Source: Trebouxia sp. TZW2008
Lineage: Eukaryota; Chlorophyta; Trebouxiophyceae; Trebouxiales; Trebouxiaceae
Assembly (NCBI GenBank): GCA_002118135.1
Contig: BDIU01000508.1
Span: 1 to 54,135 of the forward strand
DNA length: 54,135 nucleotides
Direction: 5' to 3'
Numbering within the stretch: position 1 is the stretch's first letter; each line of letters starts with the position of its first letter. Position numbers and translations under genes: made by a program. Below are positions 43,863 through 53,644 of the stretch, one piece after another. The notes beneath the pieces were generated by a model. That model saw only the letters and a program-made list of their open reading frames with translations, was not told the DNA's origin and searched no databases.

Positions 43863-44300
43863 ATGGTAGTCAGTGAAAATCGCGGCACTTTGGTGACCTG
43901 TTGCCCCTGTGGACTACGCTTGCCAGCGTCAAAAATCTTTCTCCCCGCTCACACTCACATTGGCTGTCACAACTTCTGGAACGCAGAACTGATGAATCTG
44001 GCAGGTTCAAGTCACCATGTTGCCTTCAACTGCAACAGTGTGAGAGAGGTTCACCTGGCCAATCTGACCTCTCCATCTGTTTCATGTCTGAAAGCAGCCC
44101 ACTTGGCTGCTCTTTCCCCATATCCGCCAGGAGTGTGCACGATGGAACTATGGCGGGTCCGGTCCACTCCAGCTATCTTGCGTCTAAGGAGGGCCCACTC
44201 AGCTGCTACTGCCCGGAGAGTGCCAAGAGGTTGCCAGGGTGTAAAACGGAAGTCTGGAGGCTCTGTGCTGTGCAGCTGCAACAGCAAGAAAGTGCATTGA
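43863..44300 (+). CDS. Cys/His-rich hypothetical protein (degenerate family member)
   Basis: A 145-codon frame begins MVVSENRGTLVTCCPCGLRL and contains HTHIGCHNFWNAELMNLAGS and HHVAFNCNSVREVHLANL. Cys and His positions could form a zinc site. The frame continues into SCLKAAHLAALSPYPPGV and ends after a KRKSGG basic patch and LCSCNSKK. A clearly related but stop-riddled copy lies at 46290-46760. No domain family is recognised. Whether this copy is functional is doubtful because the second reading frame over the same bases is equally long. Confidence 0.4.
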   Translation: MVVSENRGTLVTCCPCGLRLPASKIFLPAHTHIGCHNFWNAELMNLAGSSHHVAFNCNSVREVHLANLTSPSVSCLKAAHLAALSPYPPGVCTMELWRVRSTPAILRLRRAHSAATARRVPRGCQGVKRKSGGSVLCSCNSKKVH

Positions 44301-46280
44301 ATTTTCTTGCAAAGAAACTGCATCAACATCAACATCCAGGAGAGGAAAAGCATGTAAGAGGATCGACTTGGTGTGCTATTGGTTTGCACTTCTGGAGTGT
44401 AGGTGCACCCCCGTCTACTTTGATGAAGTCATTGAGGATGTCCATGCTGTCGCCGATTAGCACCTATATTTTACATTCTAAAATGTAAGTAGAACCTCAA
44501 TACTTAGTGCATAAAATGTGAGCTTCTTGCACATAGATCAATTTGTTGATGTGGCAAAACATCGGCATCTTCGTTACAAAACTTACGGAATTCTATTATC
44601 CACGCAAGCAAGCCCGTAACGAGATTGCGGTCCATCTGTCTAGCTATCTATTGACTGTCATTGAGACCATCCAATGTGGCCAAAATGGAATCTGCCGAGA
44701 CTTAACATTTGGTTGATCACTTGCAGGGTTGACATTGAACCAAATTATTTGTTTCATCTTTAATATTCTTGACAGATGACTAGACAGATTGCCCGCAAAT
44801 ATTTCACGCAAGCAAGCCCGTGGGATCACAGATGCCAACAATCTGTTTATTGCTTGTGCGGGGTCGCAGATGGCCCGCAATCTTCTCACCGGGTTGTCTG
44901 GCATCGATCTTGTGTCGAGTGTCTCTCAAAATCAGACAGTATGCGTGCTGCGTCTTATCCCGCATTACACAGCTGTTGGTGGAGAGTGCACCCGGGCTAG
45001 CCTGTGAATGCTCAAAGTTGTGTGACAGTCCTGAGCTCCTCAATTGTGTGTGTAGAGTCTTGTGCATCCGGGCTAGCTTATTCACAAATCCACTGAGTGG
45101 TCAAGTCCCACAATGTTTGCCACATTTGCATCAATCTGCATGCAAGAACCCCACATTGTATTAACACAGAACGGAAGGTCATATTGACAAGTTCAGATTG
45201 AGAACATAGGTCCATTGTTTTGCATTGATATTCTTGAACAGATGACAAGACAATTGGCATGCAATCTTACGGGCTTGCTTGTGCGGGTTCACAGATGGCC
45301 AACAATATTTTGTCACATCTGCAACACATTGTCTGTAAGCAAGAACCCTACATTGTATAAATAAGGTCATATTGATAATTTAGGAGGTAAAAACAGGTCC
45401 TTGAGTTTTTTGATATTGATATTGCTCACTTGATATGTGCAATCCTCTCTCACAGACCAGTGTGGGATTGTGACAACTGCGGGAACAATGTGAGGTTCTG
45501 GCAGAACTGTTCTGCATGCAAAAACCCCATACTTTGTATACTAAACATAAGGTTATATCGACAATGTAGCATGTAAAACACAGGTGCTTTCCTGTTTTTC
45601 ATTAACGTTTCTGGTATGTGTGATCCTGTCCCACATGTCCTTGCAGGGTGGGGACGATTGCAGGACCATGGTGCTCTCCGTGCAACATGCTTTGTGCATC
45701 TGGGCTAGTCTCCTAAATCGTGTGAAAGTCTTGAGTTTTGCCTCAAGTAGGCACGCCGCCGGAATCATCAGAAGCTAGCCCAGAAGCTAGCCCGAAAGCA
45801 GGACATAAGACTCAACAAGTCACACCGGCCAAATCTTCAGGAAGCTAGCCCTAAAGCAGGAGATGTTGAGAGACTCGAGAGGACACACAGGCGGAACCTT
45901 CCAAAGCTAGCCCGGAAGCAGGAAATGTTGAAAAGACTCAAGAAGGCATGCCGCCAGAATCCTCAGAACTAGCCCAGAAGCTAGCTTGAAAGCGGGACAT
46001 AAGACTCAAGAAGACACACTGGCGAAATCTTCACAAGCCAGACTCAACAAGTCTTTTCATATTTCTTGCTTCCGGGCTAGCTTGTGAAGATTCCGCAAGT
46101 GTGTCTTGTTTAGTCTTTCCAATATTTCCTTGGCTAACCGTCCAAAATCAGATAGTCTGTCCCAAGAATCAAACAGTCTGTCCTGTCTGAATCTTGTGGA
46201 GTTTAGTCAACAGACATAAGGTTGTAGCATAATAAAGGTGACTAAGGTTCTGCAAGGGCTCTCCCGATTGGTCATGGGAC
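44301..46280. repeat. Satellite mosaic including inverted ATAGGTGC copies and a GCTAGC array
   Basis: An inverted ATAGGTGC-type unit lies near 44460-44590, and direct units near 45110, 45305 and 45480. From 45760 to 46060, four units of about 65-75 bp share GAAGCTAGCCC(A/G)(A/G)AAGC and AAGACTCAA(C/G)AAG. No gene is supported. Confidence 0.75.
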
Positions 46281-46284
46281 ATCT

Positions 46285-46900
46285 TGGTGCTTCAGTGACC
46301 CGTTTGCCCCTCAAGTACACTTAACAATGGAAAGGTTGACAATCGAGGGTTCTCTTTCCTGCTCACACTCACAATGGCTTTCATGACCCATAGAAAGCAG
46401 AACTAATGAATCCGCCGGGTCCAGGTCATCATGTTGCCTTCACTGCAGAAATGTTAGAGAGGTTCACCTGGCCATTCTGAACCTCTTACCGGACCTGTCA
46501 ATGTCCGGAGAGGCGCCCACTTGGGTGTTACTGCCCCAAGTCCGTCAGGACTTGGGTGCAAGCTGGCTCTGTGTTGCGGATGTGCACGCTGCAACAGGAA
46601 ATAAGTGCATAAAATCAACTGGAACCGAAAGTTCCCACCAAAGAGTGCATGCCTACAACAGTCAAGACAAGATTTGGCCACCAACTGTTGACAATGCAGC
46701 CACATGAACAGTAGCATCCAGCTGGAAAGCATATAAGAAGATCAACTTGGTGTATGTATAGTGATCAGCATGGTGAAACAGAGATGCGACAAATCCACCT
46801 TCGTTGGGGAGTTCCTAGCACTGCAGCTTACAACTGCCAGCAAGCATGTGACTGAATTTGCAGAAGATTAGGAAGAAGCATGAGATGACACGTCAGCTAG
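46285..46900 (+). pseudogene. Degenerate copy of the Cys/His-rich gene at 43.9 kb
   Basis: Translation of the plus strand gives FPAHTHNGFHDP and AELMNPPGPGHHVAF, matching LPAHTHIGCHNFWN and AELMNLAGSSHHVAF of the 43.9-kb gene, but with several stops and frame changes. Similarity continues into a CYCPKSVR segment and a GKHIRRSTWC segment that matches EKHVRGSTWC. It is therefore a decayed paralog. Confidence 0.65.
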
Positions 46901-47079
46901 AAGACGAGGAAGCCCTTTTGGAGGAAGCAAACAAAATACTCTTCCAGCAAATTGATATTTCGAATTTGAAATTAAAGCACGACGACAGTATTGCCTGATA
47001 AAACTGAGCCCTAGTTGCCCGGACAAAAGTGGTGCCTCCACTAGGCATTGGTACTTATGCAAAAGATTATGTGAGTTGA

Positions 47080-47796
47080 CTAGCCAGCCAAAAATGCACG
47101 CAGGACCTGCTTCATATCAGCCGCTGTCGGGTTGCCAGATTTTGAATACGGATAGGCACCATCCACCATCACATTGTCTTTGTCAAAGTTCAGAGGCTCA
47201 CCATCCTGCGGGTCATGGTCAAGATGCTGCTGCAGATACTCAGCCAACAGTTTGATGTCAGCCGCTTTCATCTTCGCCACATCTGATTTGGACTTGATGG
47301 CTGCACTACCAAGCTCTCCAAGAGCAAAGTTGACGATCTGCAGTCGATTCGGGTCTGGCGCTGAGCTTGTAGACCTTTCCACACCAGCCACACCTGCAGA
47401 GCTGACATGGCTTCTTGAGTGAGCAGAATCTGACTGAGCAGAATCAGTGGCGAACTGATTAGAGGTGACATCACTCACCGTGTCACCGGACAATGCATCT
47501 CTATTGTACTTTTTGGTGACAGAAACATATGGCCTAACTGTCAGGCCAATGTTACTCCGTTGCTCACCTGATGTTAACAGCCCTCCAGTCAAATAGCGCA
47601 GAGTGATGCACACATCTGTTGCAATCTGATTGGGGTTGCCGCTTTTCAACTCGCCTGCTGCTTCTGCCCTTGCAACTGCAGCTACAACAAGCCCCTTCAA
47701 GGCATTGCTTTTGTCTAGAGTGGGGTCTGTCTTGCTGAGTGAGATCTTCAGCAGGTCAAAAACAGCAGCAAGTTCTTTTTCAGATTGGTCTGCCAT
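47080..47796 (-). CDS. Unknown 238-residue protein beside the recombinase
   Basis: Begins with a clear ATG (MADQSEKELAAVFDLLKISL). The N-terminal half is helical (ALKGLVVAAVARAEAAGEL), followed by IATDVCITLRYLTGGLL and the segment RPYVSVTKKYNRDALSGD. A Ser/Ala/Asp-rich linker leads to a C-terminal domain with IVNFALGELGSAAIKSKSD, MKAADIKLLAEYLQQHLD and SKSGNPTAADMKQVLRAFL. No family is recognised and no membrane segment or signal is seen. It is divergently oriented to the tyrosine recombinase (ATG at 48619), with an AT-rich shared upstream region. A decayed relative ends tail to tail with the helicase gene at 27.1-27.3 kb, which suggests it is an element-borne gene. Confidence 0.7.
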   Translation of the reverse strand: MADQSEKELAAVFDLLKISLSKTDPTLDKSNALKGLVVAAVARAEAAGELKSGNPNQIATDVCITLRYLTGGLLTSGEQRSNIGLTVRPYVSVTKKYNRDALSGDTVSDVTSNQFATDSAQSDSAHSRSHVSSAGVAGVERSTSSAPDPNRLQIVNFALGELGSAAIKSKSDVAKMKAADIKLLAEYLQQHLDHDPQDGEPLNFDKDNVMVDGAYPYSKSGNPTAADMKQVLRAFLAG

Positions 47797-48534
47797 GATT
47801 AGCTCGCACTCGGTACTCCAAGACTACTGAGTTTGATATATCGATTTTGCATGACACAAAGGCAGAACAGCATACAAGTAGCTTACGCTGCTTGCATGGT
47901 GTCCAGCCCGCCTGTTGTCAAGCTGGCAAGAAGCCAGCTTGAACAACGACTTGGCTTTTGCTTGTCAACCGGAGGGTTGATTGGCAAAAACCCAAATGCA
48001 TAGTAGGGTCATGTGTTCACAGGACTTCGATTTTGCAACATTTGGGTTGCTGAATCTAGATGAGACATAATCGCTTTTTGAGCTGAGCACGTCAGCAAAT
48101 TTCAAAAGGCAAAATACGAAATTCGACGTAAATTGAACACTCTACTTTCATATTTATATAATTTGAGCCCGGCACCTAAGCATACTTCAAAAACATTTGC
48201 ATTATCCGCCTTGCAAAGACCGATGCCACAGCTACATTTTGACATTTTGTGTTAAACTACACCAGTCACAGAATCATTCATTTGCAATCGGCAAATCAAA
48301 GTTGCCATGCAAACAAATTGGTAAAAGCAAATTCAGCATACATTCAAATTTGACAAATTAGGCACCAAAAATGCAACACACAAATTGGACCAAATAGAGA
48401 TTTGTAATGCACAAACCCTGTGAGAGACTCCAAGCAAAAATAATTTTACTTTTGCAAGTAAAATTTACTGAGTCTGAATATTTGCAAGTGAAACAATTTG
48501 ACTGCATCACACAACTGCTTATCGAGGAAAAGGA
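47797..48534. promoter_or_regulatory. AT-rich divergent intergenic region
   Basis: Lies between the start of the 238-residue gene (minus) and the recombinase (plus). It has long A/T-rich stretches with scattered TTTGCAA-type words, similar to the flank of Crypton B at 20.35-20.88 kb. No coding frame is convincing. It may serve as a bidirectional promoter; this is inferred from orientation alone. Confidence 0.4.
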
Positions 48535-48618
48535 TTGCAATTGATCAAAAGGAGGGACTGGGAGAAGATCTCGCAGATCTTCTCTCCTGTCCTTGCAAGC
48601 CCCCCCCACACGCAACAG

Positions 48619-49592
48619 ATGGGTCACCCAGCCACGACTAAACGTGACAAGACCTTGCAAGGTATACAACAAGACCCTGAGCTGTCTGACAGCTCCAAGC
48701 ACACCTATGCTCAACGCCTTATGGCCATGTCAGCCAAGCTAGGGCAACCAATAAGTGAGCTGGCCATGCAACCCATGACAATCATTCCATGGATCAGAAA
48801 GCAATACCCAGAAGTTGCTACGCAGAAGAATGTGGTCACAGCGGTGTTGGCTGCTCTTAGACGTATGCCTGCCATGAAGCAGCAGCACCGGCAAGCCCTA
48901 GCAATATGGCTACAGGCTTCCAAAGAGCTTGAAGCTCAGCAGCAGGCACGGCTAAAAGCAAATGAGCCTTCCGCCAGACAACAGCGGGGCTATGTTGACT
49001 TCAAGGAGGTGATCAAGGTACGTACCGCTCTAGCGAAGGGATCACGTCAACGTCTCCTATTAGCCTTTTACACTATGATTCCACCACTGCGCTGCGATCT
49101 CAACCGGGTGGCCCTCCTACAATGTCCTGCGTCTGCAGCCACCATATCACAGGATGACGTGGATACAGTGAAGGAGAACAACTTTTTGTGCTTGCCAGCA
49201 GACAAGAAGAAGCCTGCCAGTTTAGTGCTAAGAGAGTTCAAAACTGCAAACTCTGCCGGGATCTGGCGGAGAACACTACCAATGAATCTGACACAGGAGC
49301 TGTGGACATCGCTGCAGGCTGAGCCGGCAAGGAGATGGCTTTTCACCACCAAGTCCGGCTCACCATACACAGCAAAGAACTTCAGCAAATGGTGTTGTGC
49401 TGTCTTGCACAAGCTTTTTGCTAGACCACTAACCTTGACATTGCTGAGACACAGCTATTTGAATAGCATGGATTGGAACAAATTAACAATAGCAGCCAGG
49501 GAGAATCTGGCATCAGACATGTGTCACAGCACAGAAACTCAAGACACCTACAGGTGGATATCTGGAAAGCACCATACTGCATGGAAGCAAAG
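48619..49592 (+). CDS. Virus-like tyrosine recombinase / integrase (second lineage)
   Basis: ATG at 48619 (the frame is open from 48535). Residues about 1-95 form a SAM-like core-binding domain (SDSSKHTYAQRLMAMSAKL, NVVTAVLAALRRMP). The catalytic domain follows: Arg in IPPLRCDLNRV, a probable beta-hairpin Lys in LREFKTANSAG, Arg in TLLRHSYLN (the first His of the usual HxxR is Thr), His in DMCHSTETQ and the nucleophile Tyr in QDTYRW. The closing CHSTETQDTYRW pattern fits integrases of large DNA viruses and polinton-like viruses better than Cryptons. The exon ends at a consensus donor (AAG/GTAAGA) at 49593. Role: DNA integration and excision by a covalent 3'-phosphotyrosine intermediate. It has no close similarity to the Crypton copies in this window. 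Cys-rich exon-like blocks follow on the same strand and may be its 3' part. Confidence 0.85.
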
Positions 49593-49632
49593 GTAAGAAA
49601 CGGCTGTCTGTCAACTGAACAGAGAGTCATAG

Positions 49633-50335
49633 ATGCAAGTCCACCAACAACATGTACAGCAATCAAGGGCTTGTGTTGGGGTGCTTGGCAATAGATTCAG
49701 TAAGTGCTGAGTGCGCCACAGATGTATCACCTTTTCTCAACAAGGCCTGTAGGGATGCTTGGACATTTTCCGGAGTCAGAGCCTGTGAACTATGCTCGTG
49801 CACTATCTCCTGGGCAAGCTGTTGTAACCAGGCATCAAGGGCTTCAGCCCACACCTGCATAGCTTCCTTGGTGATCTTCACATCTGGATGATTGTCTTGC
49901 AGAACTTTGTGCAAGTATGAATCCCAACTGTGGCTGCTGCTACCTGGGGGCTTCTTGCGCTTGCTACCTGACAGCCTTGCATTAGGTGCTGCTGTAGCTG
50001 GTGTTGCTTCAGCCATGAGATCTTGCCAAAGACAGCTGTGTGCACAGGTTTGCTTGTAGTTGACTGCAATCCAGAATGGCTTTTCAATTTTGCAGCCTAC
50101 AGAGCTGTTACACCAAGCTTTGTGACCTACCATAACTGCAGTGTTCAAGAGTGTTGTGCTGTCTGCAAGTGTAAGCTGAAACTGGGCTGAGGACGTATTT
50201 CCAGCGTTATTCATTATGTTCAGTCCGCTTTGACCTATAAAACTTGTTGCGACTGTTTTCAGTCGAACTTCAAGTCCCGATGAGGGTCAGTTTAAGATCG
50301 AGAAGGAGTCAGGCTGCATCGCGATGCAGCTCTGA
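49633..50335 (+). CDS. Cys-rich 3' exons, probably of the recombinase gene (copy 1)
   Basis: Block A (about 49633-49699) encodes HRCKSTNNMYSNQGLVLG and ends at TCA/GTAAGT. Block B (50060-50168) encodes CNPEWLFNFAAYRAVTPS and SVQECCAVC. Block C (50263-50335) encodes RTSSPDEGQFKIEKESG and ends in TGA. A second copy at 51671-52150 keeps the same three blocks, the same splice sites and the frame across a 6-base indel in block B, which argues that this strand is coding. The Cys pairs suggest a zinc site. The junction between A and B in copy 1 appears one base short, and the link to the recombinase exon is not proven, so this copy may be partly broken. Confidence 0.5.
49663..50016 (-). CDS. Divergent histone H2B-like protein, 117 residues
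   Basis: From the ATG at 50016 the product has a short tail with GSKRKKPPG, then a histone fold. Helix 1 and loop are SWDSYLHKVLQDNHPDVKI (compare the H2B signature YKVLKQVHPD), then KEAMQVW and the long helix LDAWLQQLAQEIVHEH. Next come LTPENVQASLQALLRKG (compare ITSREIQTAVRLLLPG) and the alpha-C-like end SVAHSALTESIAKH. Length and order match H2B; the loop before helix 3 is three residues shorter and most surface residues differ. The frame is open further upstream, but that part lies antisense to conserved plus-strand exons, so I prefer the internal ATG. The gene is antisense within the intron between Cys-rich blocks A and B, overlapping the end of block A. Known role of the family: pairing with H2A in nucleosomes; here function is unknown. 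A decayed remnant lies at 51.76-51.9 kb. Confidence 0.78.
   Translation of the reverse strand: MAEATPATAAPNARLSGSKRKKPPGSSSHSWDSYLHKVLQDNHPDVKITKEAMQVWAEALDAWLQQLAQEIVHEHSSQALTPENVQASLQALLRKGDTSVAHSALTESIAKHPNTSP
50313..50330. repeat. Perfect 18-bp palindrome
   Basis: GCTGCATCGCGATGCAGC reads the same on both strands. It lies inside block C of the Cys-rich exons, near their stop codon. The second copy (about 52170) has only a degenerate version. Confidence 0.9.
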
Positions 50336-51390
50336 TCAAAGCGTGACCAAGGGACTATGAATCATACGAGCTCGGAGCGCTTCTGCTTGCCAATTCAGTC
50401 GCTAACCTAAAGAGGTATGCAAGGAGTTTTGACCTCCAGGAAATTTGCGTTACTTGACTATTTGACTGTCAGCTCAGTTGCACCCTGTCAGCTCACATGT
50501 TCATTCGTATGTCACCTGCACTCTTTGCCTCATTCCCCATGGGTAACTCAGCTTGTCTGCTGAGCCGCATCCTGTTGCTCGGATGTAAGGGTCTGCTCAT
50601 CTGCCGGGAAGAACGACACCATGGCGTGTAAAGATGCACTTTGGGCTGCCTTGGGGGCATTGCCTGTAATTAACAGCCAACAGTATGGTCACCCTTTGAC
50701 ACATGCATTTGAGGCTATTTCTAGCTGCCTGAAATCTTATTTAGCAGCCCAGAACAGCCAAAGTTGTGCTCATGGAGTGGGGCATGCATTAAGGGCTATG
50801 CGTTGTTGACTGCAATCTTGCGGGTAAAGGTCATGCCCTGAGGACTTGCAATACACATGTTGCGCTTGCTAAACATAGGTGGTTGCCAATAACTCAAATC
50901 AGTGGTCATATGGCAATGCAGCCTGCCTGCCAAAGAACACCGTCAAACAGAGAGTGCGATGACACCACAGCAGGACCATACTCTATTCTGTCATTGCTTC
51001 TGCAGCCATAAGACCAGCAACTTAGGGTTTAGTTGCTGCAAAATAAATAAATACAAGGTGACAACAGAATCAAGATTGCCAATGCCATATAACTAATAAT
51101 GCACTTGCCCTTCAGTCCTGCATGCATGCGGAAGAAGAAAATTGTTACAGCAGGATTGAAAGTTTCTGCACTGCAGTCAGACCAGACTGTGATTTCTCCA
51201 GCTGGACAGCGCAGATATGTGAGAAGAAACTATGCATAGAATACTTGCACCAGCCAACTAGCTTGACTCTCTAGTCTCCGGGAGCTGTGCATCTTGCTGT
51301 GTTGGCTTTGCCAAGCCGGAAACAACCCAGCAATTACACCATCAACAACAGCAAAGCAACAATTTGTCCCAGTGATACTCAGGCTGGTGA
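50336..51390. other. Intergenic; one short frame
   Basis: A 62-codon plus-strand frame at 50621-50809 begins at a good context ACCATGGCG (MACKDALWAALGALPVIN) and could be a first exon, but nothing downstream joins it. The rest shows no gene or repeat. Confidence 0.35.
50428..50451. repeat. 24-bp direct repeat, left copy
   Basis: A 24-base sequence containing TTGACCTCCAGGAAATTTGC is repeated exactly at 53443-53466. The two copies bracket the 3-kb segment that holds the second recombinase/histone-like copy, so they may mark a duplication or insertion boundary. Confidence 0.85.
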
Positions 51391-51393
51391 AGT

Positions 51394-52165
51394 GTGTCTA
51401 ATCATCACCAGCTTGAGTTCATTGATTTCAGAGGCACTATGCCACGTATTGAGGGTTTGACGACCAATTGGAGGTCAGGTGTACGCCATTATGTTGACAA
51501 CCATGCAGGCCAAGCAGCTATTGTTCGCACTTTAGACAGTGCAGATATTGTCAATAGAGAAAGGGAGCAGTATGTTTCTGAGTATCGCACTAGTGTAGGA
51601 CAAAGCAGCTTGCATATGTACAGAGTATTGAATCCAGACCACCAGCTTCCGCCTACCTCATGCACCATATATGCAAACAGGAGATTGCTGTCTAGGCTCA
51701 GGTGTCAGTGTTTTGGACTACTGTCATAGATGCAGTTATATCAACGGCATGAACAGCAATCAAGGGTTTGTTTTGAGGTGGTTGGCACCTGAATCTGTAA
51801 GTGTTAGTGTGCCATGGATGTGTCACCTAAACAGTCCTGTCTCTGGGAATGTTGATGACAGCTTACCTGAAATGGCAAGGCTTGACTGAAGCAGAGCTCA
51901 GCTTGTAAGGACGTTTTTCCTTTTTTAAATTCAGGTTGACGGCTTTGCAAAGTGGCATTTCACTTTTGCAGAAGCAGCATACAATTCTGTTGCACCCAGG
52001 ATTGCGACCTTATGTAGCTGCAGGCACCCAGAGTGTTGTGCTGTCTGCAAGTATGATAGATGGCTGGTAACAGTGTCACATTCTTCGCACCTTGTGCGTT
52101 ATATGCAGCTGAGTTTTGGGTCGAACTTCACGTCTCGATGAGTCCAAGGCGTGACTGAGAAGGAG
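51394..52165 (+). pseudogene. Second copy of the recombinase 3' region with Cys-rich blocks (copy 2)
   Basis: A frame from 51394 encodes LTTNWRSGVRHYVDNHAGQ and REREQYVSEYRTSVGQSS followed by HMYRVLNP, resembling the C-terminal helix and Tyr segment of tyrosine recombinases; this is a weak match. Block A (to 51796) encodes CHRCSYINGMNSNQGFVL and ends at TCT/GTAAGT. Block B (51935-52050) encodes VDGFAKWHFTFAEAAYNS and HPECCAVC. Block C starts near 52115 with RTSRLDES. The frame change before block A and the shortened intron indicate partial decay. There is no N-terminal recombinase domain. Confidence 0.55.
51757..51900 (-). pseudogene. Decayed H2B-like remnant
   Basis: On the minus strand GGTGACACATCCATGGCACAC matches the histone codons for GDTSVAH at 49.7 kb. 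The first differences are mainly at third codon positions; a stop and a one-base deletion follow. The helix and loop part upstream is reduced to scattered similarity (CAGGACTGTTT for QALL). The copy thus once carried the histone frame and has lost it. Confidence 0.5.
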
Positions 52166-53290
52166 TGCATCGCGTTGCAAGCTCTGACCCGAACGTGCAG
52201 GGATTCAATGAGTCAAAGTGACTAATTTGGGTTCAGATACTGTTTTGGAGGGAAGTTCCAGCCTTCCAGTAAAGATCCAGCCTTCCAGTAAAGATCCAGC
52301 CTTGGCACACAAGCTGAACAAAAATAGGGTGGGTGGAGGTGGAGGTCCACATGCTGCTGGCCCCAACTTCTATCTCTATTTGGCAATTGCCATGCCTGGT
52401 TCTGCTAGTTCTGCTTAGTCACTTGCAGCAGTACTTGGTTGCGTTGAGGAATAAAGTATTGTACAGCAAGACAATATTGTACAGCTGTATCTCAATTTTG
52501 AGACTCTCGAAAAACATTCTTGTTCTTGTTGAGCTACAAGGGAGCTTTGCCTAATTGGATTACAGACGCAAATAAGAGTGTTGACTGGAACAAACGTCTT
52601 CACTAAGTCCTTGCAAGTTGCTGTGCTGGATAGAATTACCGGTGTATGTGGCAGCATATTCAGTCTCAGCTTCGTGACAGACTCCCATTCTTGATCCAAT
52701 TGCGTATGTATTATGATTGAGCACAAGCAACAGGATGCAACTGGAAGTCAGGTGTTGGATGCAGCAAGTGCTGTACATTGCATACCTTAATTCAGCCTGT
52801 CATCTACCAGGAGGGCAACTATACACAACCCTGGGTAGTCTTGAAGTGCTAACTCACCTTGCATCACATATAGCAAGGATGGTTTGAGGCTGTACTATGT
52901 TCCAGCACAACAGATCGCTTGATGCATGCAACTACATCCTTCTCAGCTGCATGTTAATAGGTAGTCACGTTTCAGTGATAATCTTTTGTCATGCAGTGGA
53001 TGCCTTGCCTCAACATGGCACGCTTGCCTTCTTTAGGTTAGCGCTTGATGTGTCAAACAATCTCTGCCATGAAGATACCTATTGATGCCTTGATACCTTC
53101 GGTAACCTTGGACTGCAGATGATCAGCGGTTGGTACCTTGGGAACCACGGTACTAACAGCTGATCTTTGAAAGCGTGGACCAAACCAACTGACGAAAGCA
53201 AGCCACGAAGATCTGGCCGCAGACACAGTCATAGATCCTCATCGGCAGCATATTATTTGACTAGTGAGACAGTGACCGTCTCGCTTCAAC
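52166..53290. other. Intergenic; short tandem repeat
   Basis: At 52257-52310 an 18-base unit CTTCCAGTAAAGATCCAG is repeated just over twice. Around 53085-53150 several GGTACCTTGG / GATACCTT words form weak inverted repeats. No convincing gene is seen. Confidence 0.5.
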
Positions 53291-53560
53291 GTGCCGTGTG
53301 ACAGCTTGCACGTCAAAGCTGCAGCTAGTGTTGTGTACGAAACGTTGAGCACTGAGAAGCTGGGCGCACAAGCTGCTGCCGCGTCCGAGATTGTCGCAAG
53401 GACGTTGAGAGTTCGGATGCTAGGTCGATATGTACAAATTACTTTGACCTCCAGGAAATTTGCGTTGACCTCCAGACACCTCCAATCCAAAAGACCCCTT
53501 CATAAATCACCAAAACATGAATCCACGTGCGGCAAAGGATCACAACACGATGTGAGCTAA
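53291..53560 (+). CDS. Hypothetical short frame
   Basis: The first 55 codons read as a plausible helix-rich peptide (SLHVKAAASVVYETLSTEKL, AAAASEIVARTLRVRML) with balanced codon use. The tail runs into the 24-bp direct repeat and becomes unconvincing. No family is recognised; it could be an exon of a gene continuing elsewhere. Confidence 0.3.
   Translation: MPCDSLHVKAAASVVYETLSTEKLGAQAAAASEIVARTLRVRMLGRYVQITLTSRKFALTSRHLQSKRPLHKSPKHESTCGKGSQHDVS
53443..53466. repeat. 24-bp direct repeat, right copy
   Basis: Exact repeat of 50428-50451. The half-word TTGACCTCCAG occurs again immediately after it. Confidence 0.85.
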
Positions 53561-53644
53561 GGTAAGGCAGCATGTACAAGCTTGAAGCAGGGATGGCAGA
53601 TCCATGTAATATTCTTTCTTCTTCAGCCCTTACTTGATGCTTGC

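Noticed and set aside
43901..44488. 195-codon plus-strand frame overlapping the Cys/His-rich gene
   Set aside because: The alternative frame (43863-44300) is the one whose Cys/His pattern is recognisable in the decayed copy at 46.3 kb; this one is likely its shadow.
48535..48618. Using the open frame upstream of 48619 as the recombinase N terminus
   Set aside because: It has no ATG and no resemblance to recombinase sequence; the first ATG at 48619 precedes the core-binding domain at normal distance.
49663..50214. Reading the histone frame from the upstream ATG at 50214 as a 183-residue protein
   Set aside because: The extra N-terminal part lies antisense to plus-strand block B, which is conserved in frame in copy 2. 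A histone-like protein also naturally starts at the ATG at 50016 before its basic tail.
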